64,000 bases of DNA from Diaporthe sp. PMI_573 (taxonomy: Eukaryota; Ascomycota; Sordariomycetes; Diaporthales; Diaporthaceae), in contig JAJTUP010000002.1 of NCBI GenBank assembly GCA_021399435.1, forward strand, positions 930,001 through 994,000. The letters run 5' to 3'. The notes beneath the pieces were generated by a model that did no database searches, had not been told where the DNA came from, and worked only from the letters and a program-made list of their open reading frames with translations. Positions 32,215 to 45,071 of the stretch are shown here, piece after piece. Within the stretch, counting starts at the first letter, position 1. Each line of letters opens with the position of its first letter. The position numbers and the translations under genes were made by a program.

Positions 32215-34068
32215 GTTGGCTGTGCCCTTGACCTGGTAGGTGTTACTAAGGTAGAGCGATACATGAGAACTATGGTGAAGGAAAGGTCCTAAGTCTTATA
32301 ATAGAAACAAAGGTCACTTGGGGATAGATGAGAGCATACGTAGATCGATGTCCGATTCGAAAAGGTCACTAGATTTGTGATGGATCCATTATCCTGACAA
32401 ATCCCGGGAGGGTTTCCACTCCGCCAACCCTTTTCCAAGTTGTCCAGAGATCCCAGCTTCGTGTGGGTGGCAGTGGGGATATCGGCCCAAGAAAATGTGT
32501 TTTTTCGAGGGCGCTTAGGACACGGCTCGCTACGAAGCCCTACGTGGATGGAGTACGCTAATGTATCTTTCTTCTATCATATTTGTAGAGAAAAGATACC
32601 GTGAACACTCGCAAGTAAAACATGTATCCTTTTATCTCTCATTCATATCCGTAAAATCGATCCGATATGGCACAGACGCGACCAAACTTGCGGAAATACC
32701 ATAATGACTTGTAACTTGATCTGGAGTGGGGCTTTGTGGATTCTAACCATCTCGCCGGGTACTTCACGAGTTGAATTCTTGGCCAGGATAGCCAGGTTTG
32801 ACACACGGACTGGCCGACTCCTGGATGGACAGTGTCGAAGCGGAGCGGGAAAACGAAGCAGTTGGAGACGGTGACGTCCTCAAACAAACACACCTGGCAT
32901 TTCTGACTGCGACTTGTGTCCCTTTTATCATACGGAAATGGGCAACTGTATTCGCGTCACTGCATGTCTTTTAGCAAGCATAGAACAGTGATCAGGTCCG
33001 GACTGCGTTCAGTTAGCATTTCGTCCGTCAAGTTGGAACCGACTCGTTTTGCTTTGAACAAGTAGGCGGATCCACATTGTTGTTGAAGATCGGCATTGCC
33101 TAGGTGGTATCGACAGGTGTACCCTTGCTGCATAAAGGCTCCGAAATCTCGACAGCCTCGGGAAAAGGTCAACCGCAGACTTTTTGGTGTGATAGACGTC
33201 AATTGCCAGGCTCACAAATGGCTGTGGTCGAGAGGTGTTGCGAATAGATTGATCGCATCATCGCAGCCATGACCACAACGTAGCGGAATCGGTCCGTCTT
33301 TCAACCCTCGCGGATCAAAACGGCTAGTCGTCGGCATAATCCCATGGTCAATAAATTCTTTCTCTGAGCAGACGCACCGATCTCGGAATTGTCGCTTCTT
33401 CGCGCAATTTCAGGGCTTAAAAGCTTACCCATTCCGTCAGTAAAGTTGGCAACGTTTGCTAGTCTCGAAATTTTATGGAGTCCGCGACCCACCATCAATT
33501 GGACGCCCACGTGCTTGATGGGGGCCAGACCAGTCGGCAGTTCGGATCTGATAAAGTTGCGCAGGCAGCGGGATCCGACTCAGGGTACCGAGTCACATCC
33601 GGGGCAGAATGCATTATGAGGCATGTACACCCGGCTTGGGATTATCTCAATCAACACACCTATAATGTCACGCTCAGGTCTGAGCATCTTGAAATGTTGA
33701 CTCAAGATGTTCTCATTGTAACATTGCCCCCACGCTCCGACATATTCGACTGCAGGACCCGACGGTTCAACATTCGGCGTGTAATCACAGTACCTGAAGC
33801 CGAAGGAATGCGTCTGTGCTAAATCTCTCATGCAAAAAAGCTGGATCCCACGCAGTCATTCGAAAACTCCATTCGGTTTGAATTAAATCTTATCGTTTAT
33901 TATTGTTCTTTTTAGATAATATTGTAGTCCGTATTCTCCCTCAAAGTTCTGAACAGTCTGACAGCTTGTGATTCAATTTTCACCTCATATTGTGACCCGT
34001 CCCCTACTTCATGGTCCGCTTACATTATAATCGTGCAGTTCGTGCTTCGAGGAATGGTGCTGACAAAG
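32215..34068. other. gene-free interval
   Basis: 1.85 kb between the GMC gene promoter and the 3' end of the receptor gene. Open frames reach at most about 115 residues (33475-33822, +), with no domain content or splice partners. No repeat or RNA gene was recognised. Confidence 0.45.
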
Positions 34069-35722
34069 CTATGCGTCGAAGGTGCTTCTTATCTCACGCC
34101 TTGGAGGCCTTGATGGAACGTATGGCTTCAGGTTTTGCATCTGCACAGAGGTAGGTGATTCGCCTTCCACCTGGAAAGAGCGGTGGACCTGGATGCCCTT
34201 GGTTGGGGACTCCTGGATAGGCGAGCTCTCTCGGAAAGCTCTAGCCACGCTGGGGTTCATCCGCTGAGAGACGAACATGCTGGCTCTGCTGAGACTCAGT
34301 CCTTGCCACCACTCAGTCATTCCCTTTTGGACAGGCACGACGTCTTTTGACCCGATGGTGGGCACGTGGCCAGCGTCCTTTCCATTACCATAGCGATAGT
34401 ATCTCTGTCGGGATTGCTCCCCGCCAAAGACGTTCGGCCATATTCGGGCCAGAATCTGTCGCAGCGCTGGCATGCAAGCACAGATGATTCCTATGTTAAT
34501 TTCCGTCGTGGACCAGATCATTATGTCGAAATTGTCGAATGTCTGGTTGTCAGAAGTCGCGAATGTAACCAAGGCGTGCAAACGCAGGATACTGACGATG
34601 GTAACACTGCAGGATATGTCAGTAACAAAAGTGTTGACATCGCCTGCCCTCCTGCAAAGTGCAACTCACAACGTGCCCACGAAAAACATCAATGCAACTC
34701 CGATTTTCTTCTTCCAATGAAGTTGCAACCCTTGGAGCTGCGACAGAGGTAATGCCAACATCCAGAAGTCCAAAGCAATACTGATTCCGGCGTTCGCCCA
34801 TCCCACGGCGTTGACGTTAATGCATGTACCTTGATGTTCGCGATCCCATTGGAGCCAGAAGTAGTTGATAGGGCGGCACTGTAGCAGGGCCACAAGACCA
34901 AAGACGATTCCATATATGATATCAAACACCACGGTGGCCCAGAGAAGGCGTTTCATCATCGGAGAGGTGAATATGCGAAGGTAGAAGAGCAGCAGGCTCA
35001 ATTTTAGCGCCGCGAGATCCAAGAAGTACTGAACTGCCATGAACAGGAACCATTTGCCGAACTCATCGATTTGATAAAAGGGTACTGTCCACACATCTTT
35101 GCCTGAGCCGTTGGGAACGCTGCGCTCGCACAGAACAATAGTCCCCGGCACACCGAGACAAAGTGTCAGAAGTATTGCCCAGTCGTCGGCATACATGCCC
35201 ATCCGGGAGATGAAGACTCTGAAGGCGAGCCTTAACAATACTACGGAGGCTGAGATCACCCCCAGCGTGGTTGCCAAGATGTATAGCTCATGGCTTCTGT
35301 CCCGAGGCGGAACTCCACACGAAGCCTGGGTCTGGTTCTTCGTGACTGTGAGAATCTGTCAGATACCTCGTCTTGAGGCGAAGGTTGGTCTCATTAGGGC
35401 TTACATAGGGCCTCCCTAATAGTACAGTTGCCGAGTATACACGTCTCCACGGTATTCGAGTAGTTCGTATCGGTACAGAGACATGTTGCATTCGTGAGGG
35501 CGCACTGGGTCACAGGGAGGGAGCTTATAAAACAAGACGACTTGAGAACGTCAGCTTGTTGGGCAAACTCGTGAGTTATACTCCTTGTTCACGAGAACTC
35601 ACAGCACAACTCGGCAAGGCTGCTATGAGCTGGGCGGGTGACGATTGTCCGAAGACCAAGCCCAGCTGGCCGAGGACGACGATAAAGGGGAGGAGGAATC
35701 GCCAGAACATTGTGGACCTCAT
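34069..35722 (-). CDS. CFEM-domain PTH11-like seven-helix receptor
   Basis: 489 residues from exons 35722-35603, 35540-35405, 35345-34670 and 34606-34069. A signal peptide (residues 1-25) precedes a CFEM domain with all eight cysteines: PSCASSC, then C-x6-CLC-x11-C-x4-C and a last Cys in SCGVPPRD. The correct spacing appears only with these splice sites, which supports the model. Seven hydrophobic segments follow (about residues 105-375) with family landmarks RMGMYADDWAI, ALKLSLLLFYLRIF and FNFDIMIWSTTEINIGIICACMPALR-like sequence. The cytoplasmic tail is about 110 residues and basic. Such proteins are cell-surface receptors; Pth11 of the rice blast fungus senses host surface cues. Ligand and G-protein coupling are unknown. 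Confidence 0.88.
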
Positions 35723-38148
35723 GATACGATTATCCTCAGGGCGCAAGCAATCCCATGGCAGAAGCTGCCTAGGCCGTCTTATCGGTCATCGCGTTGTGGA
35801 TATTATGTCGTAGGTGTTGTTTGCGTAGGTAGTTTGTGCTGATCGAGACGAACCCCGGGCCCGTTGTGGGGCCATTGGGGACTCATATACGGGTATTCCA
35901 TCTCTAAGGGACAGTTTACCCGCGTAGCCGGACACGGGCCCTGCATCCACGGAGTAGTCGTCCCGTTCAGGTAAGGGTGGCGTCGTTGATACTCGAATCA
36001 AACTGCCAGGCAAAGGTTGTAGTACATGCAATCCATGGCATGGATTTTCTTCGGCTCCTCCTGGGCCGGGTTTGGCCTGAGGGAACGAGGAAGATTTAGA
36101 GTTTCCCGTGGCGTTCACGCTAGGATAAAATGCCCGTGCGATGATGTGATCGGATGTGCTCAAGGGGAAGCCTGGGCAGCCTGGGCAGCCATTCTACAAC
36201 GGATGAAAGTACTACTTTGTCTTAGCCAGGCACTCTTCCACGCCGAAAGTGCTGGGGGTGTGGCTCAACGGGTACGACCCCGGCCTCGTACTAGTGCATC
36301 ATGATACACAGTATGGAAGGATGGAAAATTCTATACACAAGCCTGAGGCCTCATCTTGATCGCAAACTCTGATCTCAATCTTCGACACTCCGAAGCCAGA
36401 ATGTAAGTTGCAGCCGAGCAAGGAAAGTGGGCGGCCCGCAAAACGTTTTACAAGACCAGATGTGTTTTCTGGGCTCAGTGACCAGATGTGTTTTCTGGGC
36501 TCAGTGCATCTCGTCGGACTTTTGATGAACTCAAAGAAAGGCCTGGGATTTCACAGCCCCGTGGATTTGCCTCCATCTATAGTCCGTGTCGTTTCTGCGA
36601 GATCGCCGATTCAAGCAAAGATTTAATGACACATAGCCATCTGGTATATCCAGTATGAATGAAGCTGCCTTGCCACTACTGGGCGAAAATTGAAGAGATT
36701 TCCAGAGCATGCCCTGAAGCGTGCGCCTAACTCTGCCGCTAAACAGCTCTTTCACATCACCTCCTTGCGACCTCCTACTGCTACGTCACGGTAGTACTCA
36801 ACCGCTTGGGAAGCATCAAGCTCCTTCCTGGGCAGGCCCAGATCATTTACCCTGGTCTGGACCCTCACTAAGCCACTGCTAACACCCGCCGGGATATTTA
36901 ACCACTGCGAGCCCCGCTGTCACCCGGCACATGTTTCCGCTGTCATGTCCCACCTGAATGGCTCGCCAGACTGGGCTTGCCTCTCGATTGGCCGCAGGGG
37001 GTTTCATCTGCTCTACTAGTCAAACCTCTCCCGCGGAAGTCAGGGGTACCAACCGTAACCCTCGACAAGCTCCTGGTGTAGAGGCTGAAACATTAGGTGA
37101 AGGCAATCTTGCTCGTCGGACCTTCTTCCCAAACCGGACCATGTCGCAGTAACCGTTGACGGTGTCATCTGAACCCCGTCCGCTTAATTATCATTGCTTC
37201 AGAGTCCCGAGAACGCCAACTACCGAGCTTCCCTCGCATGTCTGCGCGGGATAAAGCTATGCCTCTAGGGACATAGTAGCGTCATGCGGGCAGCCAATTC
37301 ACAACGCCACATACCTGATCCCAGGTTACATAACTCCATTTCAAGACTAGCCCGGGATTTGGGGCTTTCTTGTGCGTATTTGGCCCAGCCATCTAGCACC
37401 CCATCGACAAACCTTAAAGTGTACAACCTCCCACCAATCAAATACAGGAGCATCTGGGCAGAATCATCCATCGTCCCATGTTGAGATACTCGGGGTGCTC
37501 TTTTTGTCGCGGTTGTGCGCGAAGACGATGAAAATGAGCGCGGGTGACCACATGATGTGCCGATGCGGGCACAGAGCATCTGAGGCTTCTCATTTGACTG
37601 GTGCTATGCATTGCCAACTCTGGCATGCATTGCAGCTTATTGCAGATTTAGCACGCCTGAAGCGATTGGCCCAGCCAGACTTTCAGGGCGAACACGGGCT
37701 TCACCTCAACCAATGGGCCCGGCTGTCGACTGTTTGAATGGTGCCTGAGATGCCAGGCGTGCCGTGGGGTTGTCCAGCCATTGGGAAGGTCTAGGGTGCA
37801 TTTGTTGCACTTTCTTCCTTTCAACCTCTGGAGTTGGGTGCAAAGGCCGGGCAGAGCCTCATCCACGCCCCAGATTGTTGGCCGAGTGTTCGATTTTAGC
37901 TACAGCCCCAATATATCGCTGCCGTACCTGGTGGTTGCATGACACCCCGTTGGGCTGTAATGATGCCTCATTGTTCGAGAGCCTCGGATTTCGACATCCA
38001 TGGCTCATGAGACGACTGCGCCTGGACAAGCATAAATCAAAAATGCCCGCTTCGCTATGAGCATCACCATGTCGCTGTTCTATCACTGCCCCTCTAGTTT
38101 GCCCAAGCCAGTTGAGGCTGGTGTACTTCTCCCGAGCCGCACTCAAAT
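35723..38148. other. gene-poor interval
   Basis: 2.4 kb. The reverse strand 35786-36163 is open for 125 residues without recognisable content and lies just upstream of the receptor gene. A perfect 26-base tandem duplication is listed separately. Other frames are short. No tRNA: a lone A-box-like TGGCTCAACGG near 36258 has no B box after it. Confidence 0.4.
36455..36506. repeat. perfect 26-base tandem duplication
   Basis: The 26 bases at 36455-36480 (beginning GACCAGATGTG, ending GGCTCAGT) are repeated exactly at 36481-36506. No mismatches implies a recent slippage or repair event. It lies in a gene-free interval. Confidence 0.9.
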
Positions 38149-39221
38149 ATGGATACTCCGGCCGTGACTGAATTGTTGAAGTCTATTGAGAAGTATGACG
38201 GAACTTAGTGACGTACTCCACTATCGCTGACCGTTACAAGGCTCTATTCTACCCATGAGTTCTCTGATCTCACCATCCTAAGCCGCGAGAGGACTCATCA
38301 TGTGCACAAAGCGATCGTGTGCCCTCGATCTCGGACCCTCAGGGACGAATGTCTCAAGCCTCCACAAGAGGTACGCCTACCCTTTCCTAGTCCATAAGCT
38401 TTGTCTAACATAGTTTGGCAACGCAGCAATCGACCAATAACGGCGTCATCAAGCTCTTCGAAGCTGACCCAAAGGCTCTAGACGCCGTTATCCATTTCTT
38501 CTATCATCTCGATTACCCTTCTGACCCAACCCTTCTGCCGCCTGAAGACGATACCCAGACAGCGTTCACAATCGATGGCCTCAATGGAAACCAGAACCAC
38601 GACGACAGCCCGGTCTCTGTCAAGACTGAGGAGCCCGCAGCGTCACTCGACGATTTCCTCCCCATCTCCGTGTCCAAGAATGCGACAAAGCAGCGCAAGA
38701 AACGGGCTCGCAGAAGGTCCATGACACGAGGCCCGGCCGACCCGCCTGGCACGATTACGGAGGTGATCGTGCTGCCGGATTCAGTTGGCGGCGACCGGGA
38801 GGAGGGCGCGTCACTCGTCCAGCCGTCGGTCATCGTCAACGGCTCGGCACATACTCCGCCTCGGTCGCCCACGCCTGATAGCACAGAGCGCGGCATAGTC
38901 TTCCACGCTACGGTGTACGGCCTCTCCAAACAGCTCGGTATCGACTCGTTGCAGGCACTTGCACTGCTCAAGTTCGAGGCTGATGTGGAAGAGCAGTGGT
39001 CATCGGACGGGTTCATTGGGGCAGCAAACGAGGTGGCGTCCATCCTTTCTAAGGATGACAGTGATGATGGCAAGATCAGGGAGGCTATCCTTGATGTCCT
39101 CTGCAAGCATCTTGAACTTCTCAATAAGGAGGGGATAGAAGGGGTCATCCGAGGCCTCGACTTGGGATATGATATCCTGAAGCAGTTGAACAAGCGTGGT
39201 CTTATCGCTCCTGCTGAGTAA
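38149..39221 (+). CDS. BTB/POZ-fold-like protein
   Basis: 322 residues from exons 38149-38192, 38241-38370 and 38427-39221. After the first two introns are removed, residues 15-90 read THEFSDLTIL, HHVHKAIVCPRSRTL and then GVIKLFEADPKALDAVIHFFYHLDYP, matching the BTB fold (substrate-adaptor or dimerisation domain of cullin-3 ligases and related proteins). An acidic, Ser/Pro-rich insert with a basic patch KQRKKRARRR (about residues 150-160) could be a nuclear localisation signal. A helical C-terminal part follows (YGLSKQLGIDSLQALALLKFEADVEEQW), the usual continuation in fungal BTB proteins, interrupted here by the long insert. Function is probably protein-protein interaction; partner unknown. 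The intron 38193-38240 is only 48 bases. Confidence 0.78.
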
Positions 39222-41174
39222 GTTACGGACTTGCTCTCCGCTTTAGGATGCCGGCGGAAGGAAGAGGCTGTCGGATAAAAAACATGGGCATCGAGCCCTT
39301 GGCCAGGGCATCTCTCTAGTCGAAACGTGGGAACAGTCAGCATTCGTTCAGATGATCGATCCCTCCCTCAGGAGGAAGCATACCTGTGAGGGGATCTCAG
39401 GCACCAAGCTAAGCCCACATGTCGAAGGAAAATCAATATTCCTATTCTAGGCCCGAGTCTGAGGTGAGAATGAACAGAACAACACCAGATTGCAAATGAA
39501 TGACCTATGTTGCCATCTGCATTGATATTAAAATCCCGTCATTTTGCCCTTTTTGTGCGTCGCCTTGTCGTGTTTGTCGAACGATGTTGACGTGCAGACT
39601 TTTCCTGCCACATCATTTGTTCAATACGGCCTGAGTTGAGCCTCTGACCTCGACGTGGTGTCGTCAAAACGGAGGGACTAATATCTAGAGGCTTCTATCA
39701 AAGAACCCATGCGGCTGTTCGGAGTGAGTGTGTGCTTCAAATCGTGTAACGGCTTCGCAATGTCTCCAGGGACAGCTTGAGTGCTTTGCCTCGTTGATGT
39801 CAAATAGAGATCGGTGGATCGAGTCATCCCACATGTAAGGATCTACAAGATCGTTCGACGGTTGGCGAGCAATAGCGCTCGAATCCCGTCGAGAATGCTC
39901 GGATTTTGCGTAAACAATATGACAGGAGTTTGCAAGACACTCTCAGTTACGCGTCCACCTCTTAGGCCTTATTTGGTCTCCACATATCTCACAACAGTTA
40001 TGACGAGTCGAATTTCTGCAAAACCAACATCGTAGCGAAGATGCCGTGACCTAGCCTCTTCCGGGTGGCAGGAAGGAATTGTGGGGGGGGGGGATTCTAA
40101 AATGGTTTTGAAGGCATTGCGCAGCGCCCACCCGAGCCCTGGAGCCTGGATGCACCCACTGTCAGTGCCACAAAAGAGCCAATACCCTGGTCATTTGTAG
40201 TACCCAGTAAGTCAGAGTTAGTTTTAAATCCGGCAGCGCCACGGGAGTTCGCATGCTGTGCGGAAACAGATATAGTGTAATCCAGCGGGGTAATTTGAAT
40301 GGGATTGGAGTGCAGAAGCTGAGAGACGAGTTCATCCGAGCCAAGGGAGTCGATGGTTCATGTTCAGGGCAGTCTCTCACGTCATCGCGGAATCAGGCGT
40401 CGCGGCACGAGTGTTGGGCAGTGTGAGCCAAAACCACCAGCAGAGAATCTGAAAAGGCCCCATTGCCCACGTGGATGCTGAGTCTCTGTTCCGGAAAGAC
40501 GCCCCCCTGGCATCCTCCTGACCATCAGCCACATCCCATCCGGTCAAGAGGATGCACGTACATGAGGCCTACTCGGCACCTACCAGGCACCCAACGTTCG
40601 ACCTATTTTTGCGGTCTGGCCTATGAGCATTCTACTCTTGGACCCCACAATCCTTCCCGCAGCAGCGCTAAGCCGCCGGGAAGGTTACACTGGAATTTGA
40701 ATGCAATCCTCATCCAAGTACACTGCACGAATATTGTTGGAGACATTGAATGCCAATCATCGACCTCATGTCTTACATCATTCCCGTACATTAAAACCTC
40801 GTCGTCCGCTCGCCATCATTCTTGGTCTTTGTCTCTTGTTCACCGTTCTAGTCTCCATCAAAGAATATCCGAGCCAAGGACGCCAACACGCCAACACTGG
40901 GACAAGCCATCGTTCCCCTCATACTGTGTAGCCCAGCCTCTTGCCAACCCATCATTTTGTCTTGCCATCATTGCATAGCCACTGCCACGAAATAGGCCAT
41001 ACCAGCCGGGTGTCTACCGCTTTCAACTGTCCTATACATATCAGCCAACAGTCCAGCATTCCCAGATTTTCGTTTCATCGAAATTACAGCTCATCAACGA
41101 GTCGGAGATACATGCACGTCAAGTTCAAGAAACAAGACACACAGACCACATTCGTCACCGTTCTTACCGCAAAA
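39222..41174. other. gene-free interval
   Basis: 1.95 kb without a supportable gene. It contains an 11-base G run at 40083-40093. The forward frame 40463-40978 (171 residues) has a Pro/Ser/His-rich composition typical of chance frames in pyrimidine-rich leaders; it probably belongs to the 5' leader of the next gene. Confidence 0.45.
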
Positions 41175-41750
41175 ATGGCCAGAATACTCGCCAGAGTCAA
41201 GAAGGTCTTCTCCCGGCCCAAGAAGCTCGAGCCAGCTTCAAGCAACGCTTCCTCAATCGATGCTTCATCCGACGCCGGCCGTCGACCTTCGACTGCAACA
41301 CCGTCATACCATCACGCCGCAGCAGTGCAACCACCAGCTTACCGGTGTCCGCCTCAGCTGCAGGAGGACCTTACAACCAACCCGGCGCCTGCTCCTACAA
41401 CGTTCCAACAGCAGGCAAGGCACATAGCCCAGCTCCAGGTTGGAGGCATGAGGCGCACTAGAGGCGGGTCATCATACTTGCCCTCGTACGAGTCTACACA
41501 GACTTCGGGTGCATCCTCATCAGGCTGGACACGGCCTTCGTACGCTTCAGTTGACGCGACCACAATGACTTCCTACGGACACGACAGTAACACCACGTTG
41601 CACACGACCGAAAAGAAGGACATGCACTTCCCCGGACCCCGCCAGCATGCCACAAGCACCTGGAAGGGCAAGCCGAACGGCACCGCTTACGATCGAAGGG
41701 AGGAATTAACCGAAGAGGACGAAGACACCTGGGCCAGAATGATGATGTGA
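41175..41750 (+). CDS. short basic low-complexity protein of unknown function
   Basis: 191 residues, intronless. The start is in good context (AAAAATGG); the same frame is open upstream to 40941 with another Met at 41112. The N terminus is basic and amphipathic (MARILARVKKVFSRPKK), followed by Ser/Thr/Pro/Gln-rich sequence and an acidic end (ELTEEDEDTWARMMM). No domain, signal peptide or membrane helix is visible. It is likely an intrinsically disordered orphan; codon use is consistent with coding. The function is unknown. Confidence 0.5.
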   Translation: MARILARVKKVFSRPKKLEPASSNASSIDASSDAGRRPSTATPSYHHAAAVQPPAYRCPPQLQEDLTTNPAPAPTTFQQQARHIAQLQVGGMRRTRGGSSYLPSYESTQTSGASSSGWTRPSYASVDATTMTSYGHDSNTTLHTTEKKDMHFPGPRQHATSTWKGKPNGTAYDRREELTEEDEDTWARMMM

Positions 41751-42849
41751 TGGCCTCGGCGGCTGGGCTTCAATCAACCGAGCTTACGGAGACTCGCGTG
41801 AGGGGAAAGCAGCACGCTCTCAGAAAACGGCCCCTCAGCACTTGACCATGCGCCAAGCCACCTTGGGCCTCGCAGGTGCGGGCAGGTAAGCACAGCCATC
41901 CAGCCCCCTCAACTTTGTCGCGAATCATGCATCTGATTAGAGCGTAGCTTGCTTTCTCCCAGCCCCAATTGTTGCAGAGAATGTCCGTTTGCGGCACAGA
42001 ATGGCTGGTAACAAGATGTTTCATGACACCCACAAGGCATTAATGGCCCGTTGCCCCGAATAATAGGTGGCCAGAGATGGCACACATGGTAAGCACTATT
42101 CTACCCGACCATCCGTAGCAATATCAGAATTGGAGTAGATCCTTGCTGACCATCGCATGTCGTTATTCTAGTCGCTGACGACATTTGAGCATCAACCCGG
42201 ATCATGTTCCTGACCGCAATAAAGCGAGTCGAGCCTGACTGGGGGGGACTGCGTCCAAGATTAGAGACTCAGGGACCTTTCTTTCACGACCATTGGGCCA
42301 AGTGCAATGACAAAGGGAAGAAAAAGTCCCCACGGCCTCGGAAGGCCCAGATAACCACGAACAATGGTGATCTCGCGAATGGTGCAGCTCAGGGAGCCAC
42401 TAAGCATCTGAGTGGAAGCTCATGGTGCATTATGAAGTCACATTCAAGGGTCACTGAAGAGGCTCTTGGATCAGTGCAAACCGTATCGAGATAGATAGGC
42501 CTGACCAGTCAAATAAACACCAGTTCCCAGGCATATCTGATACCTTCCCCACGCATTGATCGACGATTTCACCCCAAAGAGTTAGTAGTATGCCGATCCG
42601 CCCGCTTGCAGACAACGTCGAATGCTCGCTAGCACCAACAAGCAACGCGGGTGGTGATGACGCACCTGAGAGAAGGAGAGGCTGACTGTCGACCTCTCTC
42701 ACGCCCTTCCGCGACGACAGGAGTAGGCTGGCCCAATTTGTGATTTTTGTTCCCGTCCATTCCGTCCGTCCCGCTCCTTTCCTCCGGAGGTACCGCCTTT
42801 TGATCCGCCACGCGAACCGCCGACGATATTGAAATCATCAACAGCAGCA
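41751..42849. other. gene-free interval, promoter of second sugar transporter
   Basis: 1.1 kb with short frames only. The last 150 bases are pyrimidine-rich and form the leader of the transporter gene at 42850. Confidence 0.45.
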
Positions 42850-44563
42850 ATGGCCCCCAAATCACCACCGGGCTACGTCCTCGCCTCCCTGGCCATATCC
42901 CTCGGCGGCCTCATCAATGGCTACGACACCGGGTCGGTAGGCGCAGTGATATCAATGCCGCAGTTTGAAGCCACCATCGGGACCCTCTCCCCGACGCTTG
43001 TCGGCTTCACGGTATCAGTGATAATGCTGGCCGGCACAGTCCCTTCCGCGTTCGCCGGCTGGCTGGCAGACCACCACGGGCGGCTCAAGACTATCTTGCT
43101 GGGCACCGTGACCTTCTGCATCGGAGCGCTGCTCCAGGGGACCGCGTACGGCCTCCCGCAGTTCCTGATGGGAAGGACGGTCGCTGGGCTGGGGGAAGGC
43201 GTCTACTTGAGCAACATGGCCGTGTACATTTCAGAAATATCGCCCACAAAGAGCCGTGGCATCCTGGCGGGCTTACCGCAGTTCATGTCCACGGCTGGTA
43301 TTTGCATCGGTTACTTCACATGCTACGGGAGTGTCTACCTGCGCGAGTCCAGCATGGCGTGGAGGCTACCGTTCATCATCATGGTTGTCATGTCTGTTGT
43401 CCTGATTGGATGCTGCACCAGGCTCCCTGAGTCCCCAAGATGGTCCATGAGTCGTGGTGATCAGCCTGCTGCCTTGGATTCACTGCGCAGACTTGACTTC
43501 TCGATGGTGGAGGCCGAGAGGACCTTCATGAGCGGCGGCACCGTCGCCGAGCAGAGAGTCAGCTTGACGCCTTGGCAGAGCTTTGCAATTTTGTTCAGGA
43601 GAGGTTACCGGGCGAGGACGATATTGGCACTCTTCGTGTTGGGCATGGTCCAGCTCTCCGGAATCGACGGTGTGCTTTACGTGAGTGCTCGACCTTCGAT
43701 ATACATAGTCCTCGTATGCACAGAAGTCGCTGACACCATAACAGTATGCACCTCTATTATTCTCACAAGCTGGACTTTCTTCAGCCACCTCATCATTCCT
43801 CGCATCAGGTGTATCTGCAATACTTATGCTGGCGATATCTGTCCCTGCCTTCTTACTGGCCGACAAGTGGGGACGACGCACGTCAGCCATCACAGGTGGC
43901 ATCGGTCTTTCAGGAATCATGTTTCTGATCGGTTCCCTTTATGCCGCGGGTGCAGTGCATCCGTTCGGAATTGCTAGATGGGTAGTCATTATTTCCGTAT
44001 TCCTATTCGGCCTCACGTATTGTGCAACCTGGGGGGTTGTGGGCAAAATCTATGCAACCGAGATACAGCCGACGCATGTCAGGGCTGCTGCAAACTGTGT
44101 GGCCCAGGGGCTCGGGTTTGTAGGTTTTCTCTTTTACGCATGTGTTATCGGAGTTCTTGCTGACTTCCATTTCCAGTTCACCAACTGGTTAGTGGCTATG
44201 ATCACTCCCATTCTACTCGACGGGTCGGCTTTCAGCGCATACTTCCTCTTCGGCGGTCTCTCGCTGTTCACAGTGGCAGTGCTCGGAGCTTGCATGCCTG
44301 AGACTCGGGGCCGCTCACTAGAAGACATCCAGCAAGCCTTCCACCATCCTGCTCTTGGGAGTCTTACGTCAAGGCTTAGATCCTTTGTCCGTCTCGGGGA
44401 CAGGGCTGCGATCGGCACATCGATCTCTAGCTCAGGTGACCGTGGCGATCTTGAGCTACGACCCTCTGCCGTGGATCATGGAATTACTAGTCAGAGGGTG
44501 CCAACGGTCAATCCGATTGAGGCCATGGCGAGAGGGCTGAGAATTGATGCACCGGTAGCTTAG
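42850..44563 (+). CDS. MFS sugar transporter (sugar porter family), second copy
   Basis: 549 residues from exons 42850-43680 and 43745-44563 (GTGAGT donor, CAG acceptor). Sugar-porter features: GYDTGSVGAV in helix 1, ADHHGRLKT in loop 2-3, GRTVAGLGEGVYL in helix 4, PESPRW in the central loop, QLSGIDGVLYYAP in helix 7 (formed across the splice), DKWGRRTS and PETRGRSLEDI after helix 12. The QxxGI(D/N) motif has Asp where hexose porters usually have Asn, and the protein is only distantly similar to the transporter at 2731, so a different substrate is likely. The C-terminal tail of about 80 residues is cytoplasmic. The start codon context is AGCAATGG. Confidence 0.9.
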
Positions 44564-45071
44564 ATCTCAACTGGGGACATGGCATGCTGCTCTGTTGGTG
44601 TCACAAGGAGGGCGATTATGTGATAGCCTTGGAAGTGGGAGCTTTTGATCCAAGTCTGTCTAGCTTCCTTGTCAGCATGGCCTGTCATGACCAGCTTGTA
44701 GCTTAGCGATATGAGCTTGCCAAGGCGGGGGAGGTTGAGGCTGAAAGAACGCAGGACGCCACAAATGCCTATTCAAGCACACCGCTGCTTGTTTAGCTCA
44801 CTTTTGTACCTGTGTGAAATCATGTGATGCTTCGTATCACCAAGGCCGAGATCATTACGAAGTGTTTGTCGATCAGCAGGACAGCAGATACGAGAACCGA
44901 TTCTTCCATCGTGGTTCGATATCTGGCTCATAAAGTAAGACAGCAATTCGTACTCTTCAGCAAGTAGATGATCATTGAGCTCATAAAGCCGATGGGATTC
45001 CCATTGAACTGAAATTTTACACTAGAATTCATCATTCCGACAAGGACAATTGTCATTGACTCGCTCAAATC
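44564..45071 (+). promoter_or_regulatory. intergenic region and promoter of the small secreted protein
   Basis: About 500 bases. Nothing coding. A TATA-like CATAAAG lies near 44982-44988, about 85 bases before the start of the Cys-rich protein. Confidence 0.35.

Noticed and set aside
36241..36302. tRNA-like A box (TGGCTCAACGG)
   Set aside because: No B box (GGTTCGAATCC-like) follows at tRNA distance and the acceptor arms cannot pair.
40463..40978. 171-codon forward frame
   Set aside because: Composition (Pro, Ser, His, Thr) is that of a pyrimidine-rich leader and there is no domain or splice support.
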